A stretch of 64,000 nucleotides of DNA, from NCBI GenBank assembly GCA_037355855.1, contig CM074763.1, positions 5,580,001-5,644,000 of the forward strand, in the 5' to 3' direction. Origin of the DNA: Pseudo-nitzschia pungens (Eukaryota; Bacillariophyta; Bacillariophyceae; Bacillariales; Bacillariaceae). Under the pieces are notes generated by a model, which saw nothing but the letters and a program-made list of their open reading frames with translations, ran no database searches and was not told the DNA's origin. Both the position numbers and the translations under genes were made by a program. This document shows, piece after piece, positions 1 to 10,140 of the stretch. Position 1 is the first letter of the stretch. Every line of letters begins with the position of its first letter.

Positions 1-341
1 GGCGGTGTCAGGTCGTCGAGGTAGGAAGTGTCGTTGCCGTCGTCGGCAGAGTCGTTTTTGGACCTCGAGTTTCTGGTCGGGGTGAAGATTTCGTCGTCGT
101 CATCGTCATCGTTACCGTCATCGTTACCGTCATCATTGTATCGGTTGGCGCACAGAGCGATCGAAGCTTTTCCGGTGGATCCACTCTTCAAAATTGCAGC
201 TGCGGCTCGGAACGCAACATTGGACTTTGCGCGAGGAACAGAAACGTAGGCGTCGGCATTGGGAGCAAGGAATGCCAGCAACACAATCCACAGTGAAGCA
301 GTCGCAAACAGGGAGCAACAATGGCAGCCGGATCGCTTCAT
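1..341 (-). CDS. 5' part of a secreted or organelle-targeted hypothetical protein, cut by the window edge
   Basis: An ATG at 341 on the minus strand opens a frame with no stop for 113 codons to the left edge, so the 3' part is missing. The first ~30 residues look like an ER signal peptide: a basic start (MKRSGCHCC), a hydrophobic core (SLWIVLLAFLAP) and a small-residue cleavage region ending in NADA. What follows (AYVSVPRAKSNVAFRAAAA) could be the start of a plastid transit region, but there is no clear diatom ASAFAP motif, so the destination is open. Residues ~72-100 are Asp/Asn-rich from GAT/GAC/GGT/AAC repeats, the low-complexity style of the other host genes here. It is divergent from the gene at 2999. 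No family can be named from this fragment. Confidence 0.6.
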   Translation of the reverse strand, partial: MKRSGCHCCSLFATASLWIVLLAFLAPNADAYVSVPRAKSNVAFRAAAAILKSGSTGKASIALCANRYNDDGNDDGNDDDDDDEIFTPTRNSRSKNDSADDGNDTSYLDDLTP

Positions 342-2946
342 GTTTTGCTTCGATTGGATTTGTTTGTGGAACGGACGTGCACTCGTGTGCTCTGGAGTGC
401 TATGTTTTGCGGTATGTTTGCGGTATGTTTTCCGGTGTACTTGTATCTATCCTTGAAGTTTCTCTTCGTAAGAATAACGACGTTATGCTGAGAAGCGACC
501 GACGGATAAGGTTACTCCAAAGAATTATGCAGCGAGGGGGAGGCGAAGACTAAGACGAAGATGGCATCGACGTTAGTCTCGAGGGTGGTAATTAATCTTA
601 CCGTACGTAAGATTGGTCGTCAGATGAGAATTTCAGATGAAACCAAAAGTTGCTTTCGGTAATTTAGTGTCGATGACGAGTGTCGGAACTCCCTACGGGT
701 ACAAGTAATTAACCTTAACTTACTTACTCGTACTAAAAGTACCAGGTTCGTGCAGCGTGTCCCACCAACACAAGCTGATGACAATATCTTGTTGGGCAGG
801 AACAGATGATGCATGCGTTTCCCAACTCCGGCACGCGTCCCAAAGCTGACTGACTCCTTGGACTTGAATCCAGTCGTGGCTATCCTTGTACGTTTGTTCA
901 CGACCAGAATTCGACTCCAAACGATTATCTCAAAATGAATGACTGAATGACAAAGGTCTTACGGTAAATAACTGAATGACTGAATGACTGAAGAATCAAT
1001 CGAAAATTCTCTACGAAGTAAGGTTTACTGTAAACCTTACGGTACGACTAATCTTACTACAACCTATCATCGTCTACAAAAAGATTCTTACCAAAATCAT
1101 ACCGGTAAGGTTACGGGTAAAAGTAAGTTACGAGTAACCTTACGTTAAGGTTACTCAATGATAATCTTACCCTAAGGTTTACCGTAAGTTACGGTAACCT
1201 TACGGTATGACTTTACCAGGCCCGCCAACCTAGATGATTCCGAAGTCATGATGATTTTGATTGATTCCCAAAATTATGTTGGAACCACGAGCATTGGCTC
1301 CTCCAGCGCGCTTCTTTTAAGGCACTCGCCGGCTCTCCAATGAGACCAATCACAATCGCTTCCAGGACCGTAACCTTACGGTAGGCTTCTCGTTTGGGAC
1401 GGTCCAAGATTTTTGATTCGTCTAAAAATTGGACACGCACGCACAGATCGAGCCAAAAACCTCTATTGCGCATAGTACTACGGTACAGTGCTATTAGTAG
1501 GATTTAGGCTACCACTACCAGTAATTACCGAAGGCCAACCATTCATTCCGTTGTGTCACCTTTTCTTTGCTCACGAAACTACGACGAAATCGATCGAAGA
1601 ACTTCTTTTTGGGCTCTGCTTCTCGCACTTTCGTCGAATAGTATCCTAATTCGAGTAAGATTTACCGGTAACTTAGTGTATGGATACAATGCCTTTTTTT
1701 TCGTAACCCTCTCGTACGGGTACAAGTACTCGTACTCTCGTACTTGTATCGTACCGTAGTATTCTGCGCATTGCAATGGACTACCGGTACGTACCGTACG
1801 GGACCGTTACGGCAATCGAATCATCGCGTGATCATAGTTGTCTCGTTTTTCACGCATCGCATCGCAACAAAACGCCGCACTGCACTGCACCGCACTGCAC
1901 AGCACTGCGCAACACCGCGTGCATACAACCGCACCGCACGGCACCGCACCGCACCGCACACCCTCATGGTGTCAATAATATTATTCGAAACAAACAGCGC
2001 ACACAATCCGCAACGATACAGTAAGACTTAACTTACGGAACGATAAGGTTACTCGTACACGAGACGCACTCTCTCGCTGCGCACCAGGATTGATTCATTC
2101 TTCATTCCATTCCCTTTCGCACACCGAGCCATCAAAAGTGTCTTTCCCAAGGGGGCCCCCGCACACAAGGAATACATAAGTAAAATAAATAATACTACCT
2201 TACTACGAAGCAAATCCTTTCACTTCACTCCGAGATCGTTTCTCCCTGCATGAAGGAATATTCGCGCATGGTAAGTCTGCGATGCGGGATGTTGTTCCGT
2301 GCGAGCATCCTTTCCCCACGGAAATCTCGATCCATTCCGCGAAACCGGAATCAATGCTTCGCTGCTACCGTATTCGCTTCCATGGTGTTGACCGGAGACA
2401 GTTGTCGGGAGAGAGAACGATGCGAGTACGAGTACCAGCACGAGTACCAGCACGAGTGCCAACAGGATTAGGAGCATGGGTGAAGCAAGGACAAAATTTG
2501 GGAGGATCGCCCAACAACGGAATCCAATCAAACACGCGGTCCATGCGATTCATTTCCCGGGACGGAGTTCTAGTGCGAGAAGGACGGATGGACCAACACG
2601 GATGGATCCCGAGACAAGATACCGGATCCGATGTTGCGAGAAGCAGACTCTCCATTCTTGTTGTGGTTGCGGTTGCGGTTGTTGAAGTCTCGCAACAATT
2701 CCTGTTCTCGTTCTCGTTTTCATTCTCATTTTCGTTCTTCTTCCTCTTCTCGCTTCCATGGCAATTCCTCTACCTGTATTCCATTCCTTTGTCGGAACTC
2801 GACTCGATCCATCCGCGATCCACGATTGGCACGAAACCATCCCGACATTCCCGTTCCATTCGACTCACTCCGTTCCATTCCCGCAATCCACTGCGCAACT
2901 CATTGCATCGCATTGCATCGCATGAAACGAAACGAAACGAAACGAA
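342..2946. other. Gene-poor divergent intergenic region with GTAAGGTTAC-type motif field
   Basis: No convincing gene is seen. From about 590 to 2060 the DNA is packed with variants of CTTACGGTAAG, GTAACCTTAC and TACCGTA, many of them near-palindromic. Around 1870-1960 there is a degenerate GCACCGCACTGCA repeat. Between 2400 and 2460 is a short GAGTACCAGCAC repeat. Open frames of 60-220 codons here overlap on both strands and are low complexity, so none is called. Confidence 0.5.
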
Positions 2947-2996
2947 ATGAAACGAAACGAAACGAAACGAAACGAAACGAAACGAAACGAAATGAC
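2920..2996 (+). repeat. (CGAAA)n pentanucleotide repeat in the 5' leader
   Basis: About 14 near-perfect copies of CGAAA, two of them altered to TGAAA, end three bases before the start codon of the gene at 2999. The altered units create ATGs, see the upstream ORF at 2947. Confidence 0.85.
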
Positions 2997-3006
2997 AGAT
3001 GAGTGA
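2947..3006 (+). promoter_or_regulatory. Upstream ORF overlapping the main start codon
   Basis: An ATG at 2947 inside the CGAAA repeat opens a 19-codon frame, with a second in-frame ATG at 2992. It ends at TGA 3004-3006, overlapping the main ATG at 2999 in another frame. If the mRNA starts upstream of 2947, ribosomes would meet this frame first. Whether the leader is transcribed that far is unknown. Confidence 0.4.
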
Positions 3007-5137
3007 TCCCGTGGCCGATCCCGTTGCCGCCGCCACTGCCGAAGCAGCCGCCGCAGCGGCGGCAGCAGCGATAGCTCCCCAACAACAACAGCAGCAACAA
3101 CAACAACAACAGCAACAACTCTCGGGCGGAGTCCAGGTGATTCTGCCACTGGAAGAATTCGCCGAGGACCTGGACCTGCGACTGGGCCGCGCCAACGGCA
3201 ACATCTACCAGCGCAAGCCGGGAGTCGAGGGCATCCACGACGGGCAGGTGATGGTCCGTCTGAAGAAGAAGCGCTTTATCGTGATCGACTACGGCATTGT
3301 TCCCAACGAGCACGACATCCAGGCCTCGGCCATGAGTCCCCACATCAACGTTCCGCTGGGCGGCGGCGTCACCAAGTGCACCGGAAAGGTTCCCTCCGGT
3401 CCCGAGCCCGGAGCTCTTCTGGTGACCTGCAAGAAGATTGGCGTTCCCATTTTGTTGCACGACTCGGAACCGGACGAGCCGCCCTCGTTGTATCTGCGAA
3501 GCGGCCTCTGCTTCACCTGCCAGCGCAACCTCAACGAGAAGCGCCGCACCCAGCGCAAGCGGCCCTCGGATCGCAACAGCAACAACGCCAACAGCAACAA
3601 CGCCAACGCCAACAACGGCAGCAACGGCAACCTCCACGCCCACGGCAACAAGCCACTATCCGCGGCCGCCCAGCACTCGCAGGCCGCCTTTCTGGCCGCC
3701 CAGCAACAGCTGCAGGCCAGCACGGCGACGCCCGGATCCACCTCGGCGCTGCCCGGAATGCAGACGGTCCGGATCGGCGGAGTGGGCGGACAGACCAACC
3801 TGGTGGGCGCCGGATCGACGGGACGGGTGAACGCCACGCCGCACCACCGCGTGCTGATGGCCGTCACCAACGGGCACAAGAAGATCAAGCTGGCCCACAC
3901 CAACCAGCCCCTCGTGCTGGCCCCGGACGCCATCATTCTCAACGGTCCTCCCGACAATCACTCGTGCAAATCGGTCCGGACCGGCCACGGATTTGCCGAG
4001 ATCGGCGCCGATTTGGGAGTGGAGGTCCACCAGTCCCTCAGCTCGGTCCAGGCGCTGATGCACTCGGTCAACACCCCCGAGATGATCCAGCAGGGGATTC
4101 CGCCCCCGACACCCGAGGAGATCTCGAGGACCTACGACCAGGCCTTTTACAGCCTCTCCAAGAGCTTGTATCTGCTGGTGCAGTGGAAGACCTCGTGGGA
4201 CGCCGCCATTGCCTCGGCGATGCAGCAGGAGGCGGCTTCGGTGGCGACGGTCACCGCCAATGCCGCGGCACTCCAGCAGCACATGGCGGCCGCGAATGCC
4301 GCTGCCACGGCCGCCATTGGCATGATCAACGTCAATGTCAATACAAGCAACCACTTGATGGGTCCCGCGGGTGCTGCTGGTGTTCCGGTTCCCGTTCCGG
4401 TTCCAGTTCCAGTTCCTGTTGCCGGTGGTCCCGTGGGTGTTCCCGTTCCCGGTCCGCCCAACCATCCGGTGCACGGGCAGGTGCATTCCCATTCCCATTC
4501 CCATTCGCACGGGCAGCTACAGGTGCATTCCCATTCCCATTCCCACGCTCACGGACAGGTACAGGTACAGACCCATTCCCAGCACGGACAGGTGCATCCG
4601 CATCCACACCAACAGCACCAGCACCAACACCAACACCAACACCAACAGCACCATTCGCAATCTCATTCGAACGGCGTCCACGTCAACGTGGTGGGGCCCG
4701 GACCGTCCTCCGCCTCGGCGGCCCTCTCGGCGGAAGCGGCCGCTACGGCTGCCGCCGTGGCTGCCGCGGCCGGGGAAGCCGCCGAGGCGGTGGCCGTGGC
4801 CGAGGCGGCAACCGCCAACGCCGCGGTGGCCGCCGCTTCCCAACCCAATCCGGTGGTGGACGTGAACGGGAACGTCACCGTGAACGTGAACACCATGAAT
4901 GTCGGCGTGAATGGGCAGGTACCGCAGCCGCAACCACCCACGCAAGCCCAACCACAACAACAGCAACAACAGCAACAGCAAATGGTCCACAATCATGCAT
5001 CCATCCAGCAACAACAGCAACAGCAACAGCAACAACAGCTCCACCACCACCACCACCACCACTTGTCCCCCCATCCGGTTGGGGTACACCACGACGACGC
5101 CACCGGACAAACGGTGGATGCGAGCGTGGAGGTCTAA
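2999..5137 (+). CDS. Hypothetical Gln/His/Ala-rich protein with a CFTC motif, 712 aa
   Basis: Single open frame from an ATG after the CGAAA repeat to TAA. Residues 1-45 are Ala- and Gln-rich. Residues ~45-185 are the only conserved-looking globular part, ending in a CFTCQRNLNEKRRTQRKR stretch: a CxxC pair followed by a basic segment that could be a nuclear localisation signal or nucleic-acid-binding patch. A second ordered segment (about 320-400) includes SLSKSLYLLVQWKTSWDAA. The C-terminal half is low complexity: a VPVP run, HSHSHS and HQHQHQ runs, Ala-rich, then polyGln and polyHis. Gln/His/Ala expansions next to a basic motif recall transcription or RNA regulators, but this is only analogy and no known domain is assigned. 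Coding sequence is GC-rich, unlike the transposon half of the window. Confidence 0.75.
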   Translation: MSDPVADPVAAATAEAAAAAAAAAIAPQQQQQQQQQQQQQLSGGVQVILPLEEFAEDLDLRLGRANGNIYQRKPGVEGIHDGQVMVRLKKKRFIVIDYGIVPNEHDIQASAMSPHINVPLGGGVTKCTGKVPSGPEPGALLVTCKKIGVPILLHDSEPDEPPSLYLRSGLCFTCQRNLNEKRRTQRKRPSDRNSNNANSNNANANNGSNGNLHAHGNKPLSAAAQHSQAAFLAAQQQLQASTATPGSTSALPGMQTVRIGGVGGQTNLVGAGSTGRVNATPHHRVLMAVTNGHKKIKLAHTNQPLVLAPDAIILNGPPDNHSCKSVRTGHGFAEIGADLGVEVHQSLSSVQALMHSVNTPEMIQQGIPPPTPEEISRTYDQAFYSLSKSLYLLVQWKTSWDAAIASAMQQEAASVATVTANAAALQQHMAAANAAATAAIGMINVNVNTSNHLMGPAGAAGVPVPVPVPVPVPVAGGPVGVPVPGPPNHPVHGQVHSHSHSHSHGQLQVHSHSHSHAHGQVQVQTHSQHGQVHPHPHQQHQHQHQHQHQQHHSQSHSNGVHVNVVGPGPSSASAALSAEAAATAAAVAAAAGEAAEAVAVAEAATANAAVAAASQPNPVVDVNGNVTVNVNTMNVGVNGQVPQPQPPTQAQPQQQQQQQQQMVHNHASIQQQQQQQQQQQLHHHHHHHLSPHPVGVHHDDATGQTVDASVEV

Positions 5138-6225
5138 ACCACGATGCGATACGATACCACACAATACTATACAATACTACACTCGATTGGAACATTGGAG
5201 TCGAATCGAATCCTATCGAATCGAATCAAATCAAATCAAATCAAATTCAGATGACGCGAATGAAATGAAAGGAACGCAAAACAAAGCAAAGGAAACGTCG
5301 ATTTGCAAATGCAATCGATGCAATTTCGGTGCCATTCGCATTGGTTGTTTCTGTTTTGTTTCTGTTTCTGTTTTCGTTTGGTCTTGGTCTTGGTCTTGTT
5401 CCGTTCTGCCTGCTTCTCTCTTGCGAAAGAACAGAACGAGACTTGCGCGAAATGGAACGGAATGGAACGGAATCGAATGTGCAAGTCACGTCGAGACAAT
5501 GCACGGCCGTGATCGAAAGAAGAGAACGAGCATTCCTGTTTTGCAACTCCCTCACCGACGATGGTGGTGCCACGAGTACGTTCTCTCAATCCACGGTTCG
5601 GTAGGGATTGGTCCTGTCTTTTGCCAACAAGGCTTGGCTTGTTTTGAATCCAACCGAAGGGATCGAATCGGATTGAATCAAATTGAATCGGATCGGATCG
5701 GAACCCAAGTACAGCTCGTATGGTATCGGATCGTAGCATTGCAATATTGCAATCCAATCTAATCCAATCCATCCACAATGAGTCCGGCGATGGATTCCTT
5801 CGTTGCTGGGATGACGAACCGATCGGTATTGGTTGTGCTATTGCTGTTGCCATTGCCATTGCGTTGCTTCGAATACCAAAGGAACACGTGGTTTCGTGCG
5901 GTGCATCCTCAAATGTCCACTGCTCGTTGCCGTTACTCGGACGATTACCAGTACCAGTACCACAAGTACCGAATCAATCATGGTGTCATAGGCGATCGGG
6001 ATCGGTAGACACACTGTATTTGTACTCTGCTCTACTCTGCTCTACTCGAATACACTGTGATAAAATGAAGTAATACTGTTACACAATGCAATGCAGGACA
6101 AGAGACGAGACGAGACAAAAACACTGCATCGTTTGGGTTTCAAACCCAACCAGGGTGGGGGATGGGATTGGCTAGGGTCGGATGCCGGACAGCAATCCCA
6201 AATGAGGGTTTGCCGAATCCGTCGA

Positions 6226-6250
6226 TCCATCCATCCATCCATCCATCCAT
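6226..6250 (+). repeat. (CATC)n microsatellite
   Basis: About six tandem CATC units. Confidence 0.8.
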
Positions 6251-7139
6251 CGATGCGTCACAAGAAGGATTAAGATTCAGTCATTCATTCGTTCATTCAT
6301 TCACTCGCACTCCTACAGTATTTTGACGATTATTTCGTACGAAGTACTTTGTAGTATTCATCGATTTAGTTTGTTATTATAAAAGTAGAATGTTAATAAT
6401 GGTATAATGTTATTACGATAATGCATGTTCACACCACAATGCACGCAGTTTGACGGTAATTAACCTGAAGGGAATATCACAATACAATTCAATCAAAATG
6501 CAACGCGTCTTCTCGTCGTTCTGATCATCAACCTAACCGAACCCAGAATGTGTGCGATTGGGACTGGGATTGTTTGGGACCGTTTATGACCCTTGGCAGA
6601 ATACCATGGGTGGAGAGAGAACATCAACAGATGACATTTTCAATTTTTGACAATTGTGTTCCCAATCCAAGAATGATACCCTTATGGTTGGCTGGTGATG
6701 ATGATATACTAGAACTAGTAATAAATTGAGTAGTACTAGTATGATGATCTTCTAGTACAGTAAGAAGAAGCAAGCTACTAGTAGAGATTTGAGTTTCAGC
6801 CAAAAAATTGAAGATTTACTGAGATAAGACCATTTCTTCTTCCCTGAAGATAAAACTCACAAAATGACAATCTGCTGTCAATTTGTCATAAGGACGAACT
6901 AACCTTGTAAGAATATTATTATTATTATTATTTCCAACACTTGTACCACCACCACCATCCTCATACAGCAGGAGTGATTATCAAAATTAATTCCCCCCCT
7001 GCTTGCTGAAAAGAATAGTACTAGTAGTAGTACATACTATTGATAACACATGTTTACTTCTTGATGCACTGAGTGACCGACACCATGTATTGAGTGACTG
7101 AAATTTGGATTCAATTCTGGTTTCTTTCAAGCTTCCATT

Positions 7140-7340
7140 GAAATCTAGTAGTATTAGTAGTACTACATGAGGATACTCTAGAAGAAGTAATACGACTAGT
7201 AGTACTAGTCGTAGAACTACCACTCAAGTACTACTATCACTATTACTATTACTAGTACTACTCTAGTACTCTAGTAGTACTACTACTCGTCGTTCTACTA
7301 CTAGTAGTACTAGTACTACTAGTACTGGTAGTACGGTAGT
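7140..7340. repeat. Dense CTAGTA/AGTACT palindromic tract
   Basis: The stretch is built almost wholly from CTAGTA, GTAGTA and AGTACTAGT units. Both strands read nearly alike, so it could form extended imperfect hairpins. Confidence 0.6.
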
Positions 7341-8501
7341 GGTAGTAAGGTTAGGGGGAGTATCACCACCTTCATGCTGGTGGTGGTGGTAGAAGAACGA
7401 GGATGGCGGATCCAATAAAATTATCATGTCTCCTACAACTCGGAAGCAGAAAGACATAGATAATTAGTATGTAAGGCCTTACCAACAATAGTAGTAACCT
7501 TACTCGGTTACGAATCAATCTCTTGTTGAGGCGGGCTTTCGATCGAACAAAATTAATTTTAAAAAAATATGATCATGAAGACCTTTCTTAGTGTTTAGGG
7601 AACAAAAACTTGTCCAACGGGAGTATTCGTACGGGACAATACAGTCTGTGCAAGTAAGGTTACTTGTAGTAAGAATACACTAATTACTAATTACTGTATT
7701 ACTCGTCGTACACAAAGTGCTTTGTTGAGCAATGCTGCGAATGCGAGTGCATCAGCTTAAAAAACAAAATTTAGCTAACGCGGGTTCTTGCGAAACTCTT
7801 CGCAATAGTAATTTCGGCCTGATTCATGGAAAAATGAATTACTACCGACGTGGGCAACCTTGTTTCGATGGAATCACCCTCTAGAAATTGAATATGATGG
7901 CTATGAGGTTGCCAAAATTACTATCTCGGCAACAATGAAGAGTTACATAGACCCTGAAAAAGATTTTTATCGAAAGATATTATCCAAATAAATGTCTCCT
8001 AATGATATTTTATACCGACATCTTAGTTAAAAGGGCAATAAAGATTTTATGACTGAGGCGACGCATCCTTTAGCGAATCGTCACAAATGAGGGCAAAGCC
8101 CACAAGAAGAAAAGATTTCATTGGCTGACGCTAGAATTGAACTGAAGAACAATAATACCATGAGGAATTCACCATTTTTTCCCGATCAAGATCAAACCGT
8201 GTCAATCGGCATCTCAGAAGGCCACTCCCAGTACCTTTTTCTTGTAGAGGGTAGTAGTACGGATGGATATTTGCAATTGATAGCGAAACCTTCCCTTGTG
8301 TACTTATCACTGAATCAAGGAAGAAAGAGACGGTTTCCCGCATTGCTTGTTGGGTCACCGTGAATTTCGTGCAACTTAGTTGCGAGACAACTAACTTCGA
8401 AACCAAATCCTGCTTGCCATATTGTCAAATCATATCATATCACATCACGTCCTCTACTCTCGCCACGCCACGCATCAAGTATCACGTCGCACGAAACGCA
8501 T

Positions 8502-8520
8502 CGATCGCTTTAAGCGATCG
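8502..8520. repeat. Perfect palindrome before the start of the 8536 gene
   Basis: Arms CGATCGCTT (8502-8510) and AAGCGATCG (8512-8520) are exact complements with a single T between them, 15 bases before the ATG at 8536. It could be a protein-binding site or a leader hairpin. Confidence 0.6.
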
Positions 8521-8535
8521 CCCACGAGAACAAGA

Positions 8536-10140
8536 ATGACTCGTCCTAGATGCAATAGCAACGGCACTAGGAATTCCATCGGCAGCTCATCGAGTCATTC
8601 CACTGCCTTGAACTCTCCTCCTGATTCCCCCGCTAATCACAAAACATTGAGGTCGGCATCCTCATCGTTGTCTACATCGATGCACTCGTACTTCTCAACA
8701 TGTACCGCTACCACGATCTCAACAACAACAACCACAACGTCTTCCTATGATGATGGCTCCAAATGGATTGAAAGGGACCCGGATCAACAATCATCGCAAC
8801 AACCTCAAAAATATGACACGGTAATGTTTGAAGGAAATGAACTTTTCGTTGTCACCAACGTCGAACCACTCTGGGATCCGGTTCCAGACTCGCAGCGTGT
8901 GGTCCGGGCCGACATCATAATGCCCTGGCATCCTTCCCACTCGTCTCAGCGGTACAGCCACCGGCCTAAGTCGGTAATTCAATTCGTCTCTAAAACCACC
9001 CGGAGGAGAAAGGACAAGCGGTCTACTAGCAAAACCAATCATAGTAACGTATCCTCTTTATACGGACGCAATCCCTGCAAGACTACCAGCAGAAAAAGCA
9101 ATCGCCGACATTCCTCTTCCTGGAGACAAGCCAGCAGACAGAAACTGAATCAGATTGCTCTTCGCGCGATGACTCTGCTCGTGCTAGCTTTGATGGTTGC
9201 ACTCTACCTAGATAACGACGACAGTGATCAACCTCTGCCCTATTATCAGTACGCAAATGATAACGTGTTCCCCAATCCTCCGCCTCAGCCCAGTGGTCGC
9301 AAAATCCGAAGGAGTCGTTCGTCCAAAAGCAGCGAGAACAGCATCCCGGAATTCTTGTCACTGGAAGACACAACAATTCCCTCCACCGACGACCACCACC
9401 AACAGGTTTCGGAGATCGAAAGCAACGGCGGAGTCTATCACAGCAAGCAGAAACTTGTAATGGTTTCCGGTGACGAGGGGGCTCTGTCTCGATACGATTT
9501 TTGGAACCAAAAGACGCTGGTTGCCTTTCGCAGGATGATGTCGAGGGCACAGAACGGCGGAACGACCATCCGGACAATTGCCAACACGCAAAAGCAATTC
9601 GTTTTGGCCGTGAACGGGGAGGAACGACCTCCCGAGAGGGGTACCGCTTCTGCGACGGTCGAAATCCTCTTGTGCAACAAACCCTTGTTGCTTCGAAGGG
9701 GGAACGCAAATACCATTTTTTTCTTCGACGACAAGAAGAACGAACACACCGAGTCTGCTGCCGACTCGGCTCAAGCCGTCCAAAAGGGTTTTCGTAAATC
9801 CGCTAGGAAGAAACAGACAATGGCGGGAACGCCAATTTTTGAGGACGATGTTGCCGGTGATGTCACCCACACCATCCGTAGCGACTACCGGAAAAGAACC
9901 GAACGCACGGCGGAAGCACCAAACACCGAGCAGAAGAGTGACTTCGATGCCGATCGGCGGAAGAGAGGAGTCTGCATCGTAGCCCAGCTGCGTCCACACA
10001 ATGGATCGTATGCCATCACCCCGGTCAAATCGTCATCCCGCCACTTCGATCCGGGTCCGCGACCACAACGGACGGCCGGGAGTCCCTACGAAACACAGCC
10101 TTATGTTCCACCCCAGCACCTCGGGGCAAACGTGTTGTGA
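8536..10140 (+). CDS. Hypothetical single-pass membrane protein, 534 aa
   Basis: The frame is open from about 8422, but the first ATG is at 8536 (MTRPRCNSNG), so that start is used. Residues 1-80 are Ser/Thr-rich. A central segment (about 90-150, with GNELFVVTNVEPLWDPVPD and ADIIMPW) looks ordered. A strongly basic stretch (about 150-205, many Arg/Lys/Ser) precedes one hydrophobic helix at about 207-227 (MTLLVLALMVALYL). The rest is polar, with further basic patches (KIRRSRSSKSS, RKSARKK). A basic flank followed by one helix suggests a type II or single-anchor protein with the N-terminus on the cytosolic side. No enzyme motif or known family is recognised. It lies about 1 kb before the 3' end of the convergent TBC gene. 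Confidence 0.65.
   Translation: MTRPRCNSNGTRNSIGSSSSHSTALNSPPDSPANHKTLRSASSSLSTSMHSYFSTCTATTISTTTTTTSSYDDGSKWIERDPDQQSSQQPQKYDTVMFEGNELFVVTNVEPLWDPVPDSQRVVRADIIMPWHPSHSSQRYSHRPKSVIQFVSKTTRRRKDKRSTSKTNHSNVSSLYGRNPCKTTSRKSNRRHSSSWRQASRQKLNQIALRAMTLLVLALMVALYLDNDDSDQPLPYYQYANDNVFPNPPPQPSGRKIRRSRSSKSSENSIPEFLSLEDTTIPSTDDHHQQVSEIESNGGVYHSKQKLVMVSGDEGALSRYDFWNQKTLVAFRRMMSRAQNGGTTIRTIANTQKQFVLAVNGEERPPERGTASATVEILLCNKPLLLRRGNANTIFFFDDKKNEHTESAADSAQAVQKGFRKSARKKQTMAGTPIFEDDVAGDVTHTIRSDYRKRTERTAEAPNTEQKSDFDADRRKRGVCIVAQLRPHNGSYAITPVKSSSRHFDPGPRPQRTAGSPYETQPYVPPQHLGANVL

Larger units (their letters stand above)
5138..8535. other. Gene-free region: simple repeats and CTAGTA-rich DNA
   Basis: No supported gene. 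5190-5250 holds a TCGAA/ATCAAA repeat tail of the preceding gene; 6226-6250 is (CATC)n. About 6700-7340 is unusually rich in CTAGTA, AGTACT and TAGTAG, giving many overlapping short palindromes. 7480-8120 is AT-rich and featureless. Short frames at 8121-8363 and on both strands of 5236-5860 lack proper starts or look like repeat translations. Confidence 0.5.

Noticed and set aside
2282..2950. 222-codon plus-strand frame before the CFTC gene
   Set aside because: Composition follows simple repeats (TTCTCG, GAAAC), with competing frames on the opposite strand; more likely leader or promoter DNA.
8422..8535. N-terminal extension of the membrane protein gene
   Set aside because: It begins with TTG; the first ATG is at 8536.
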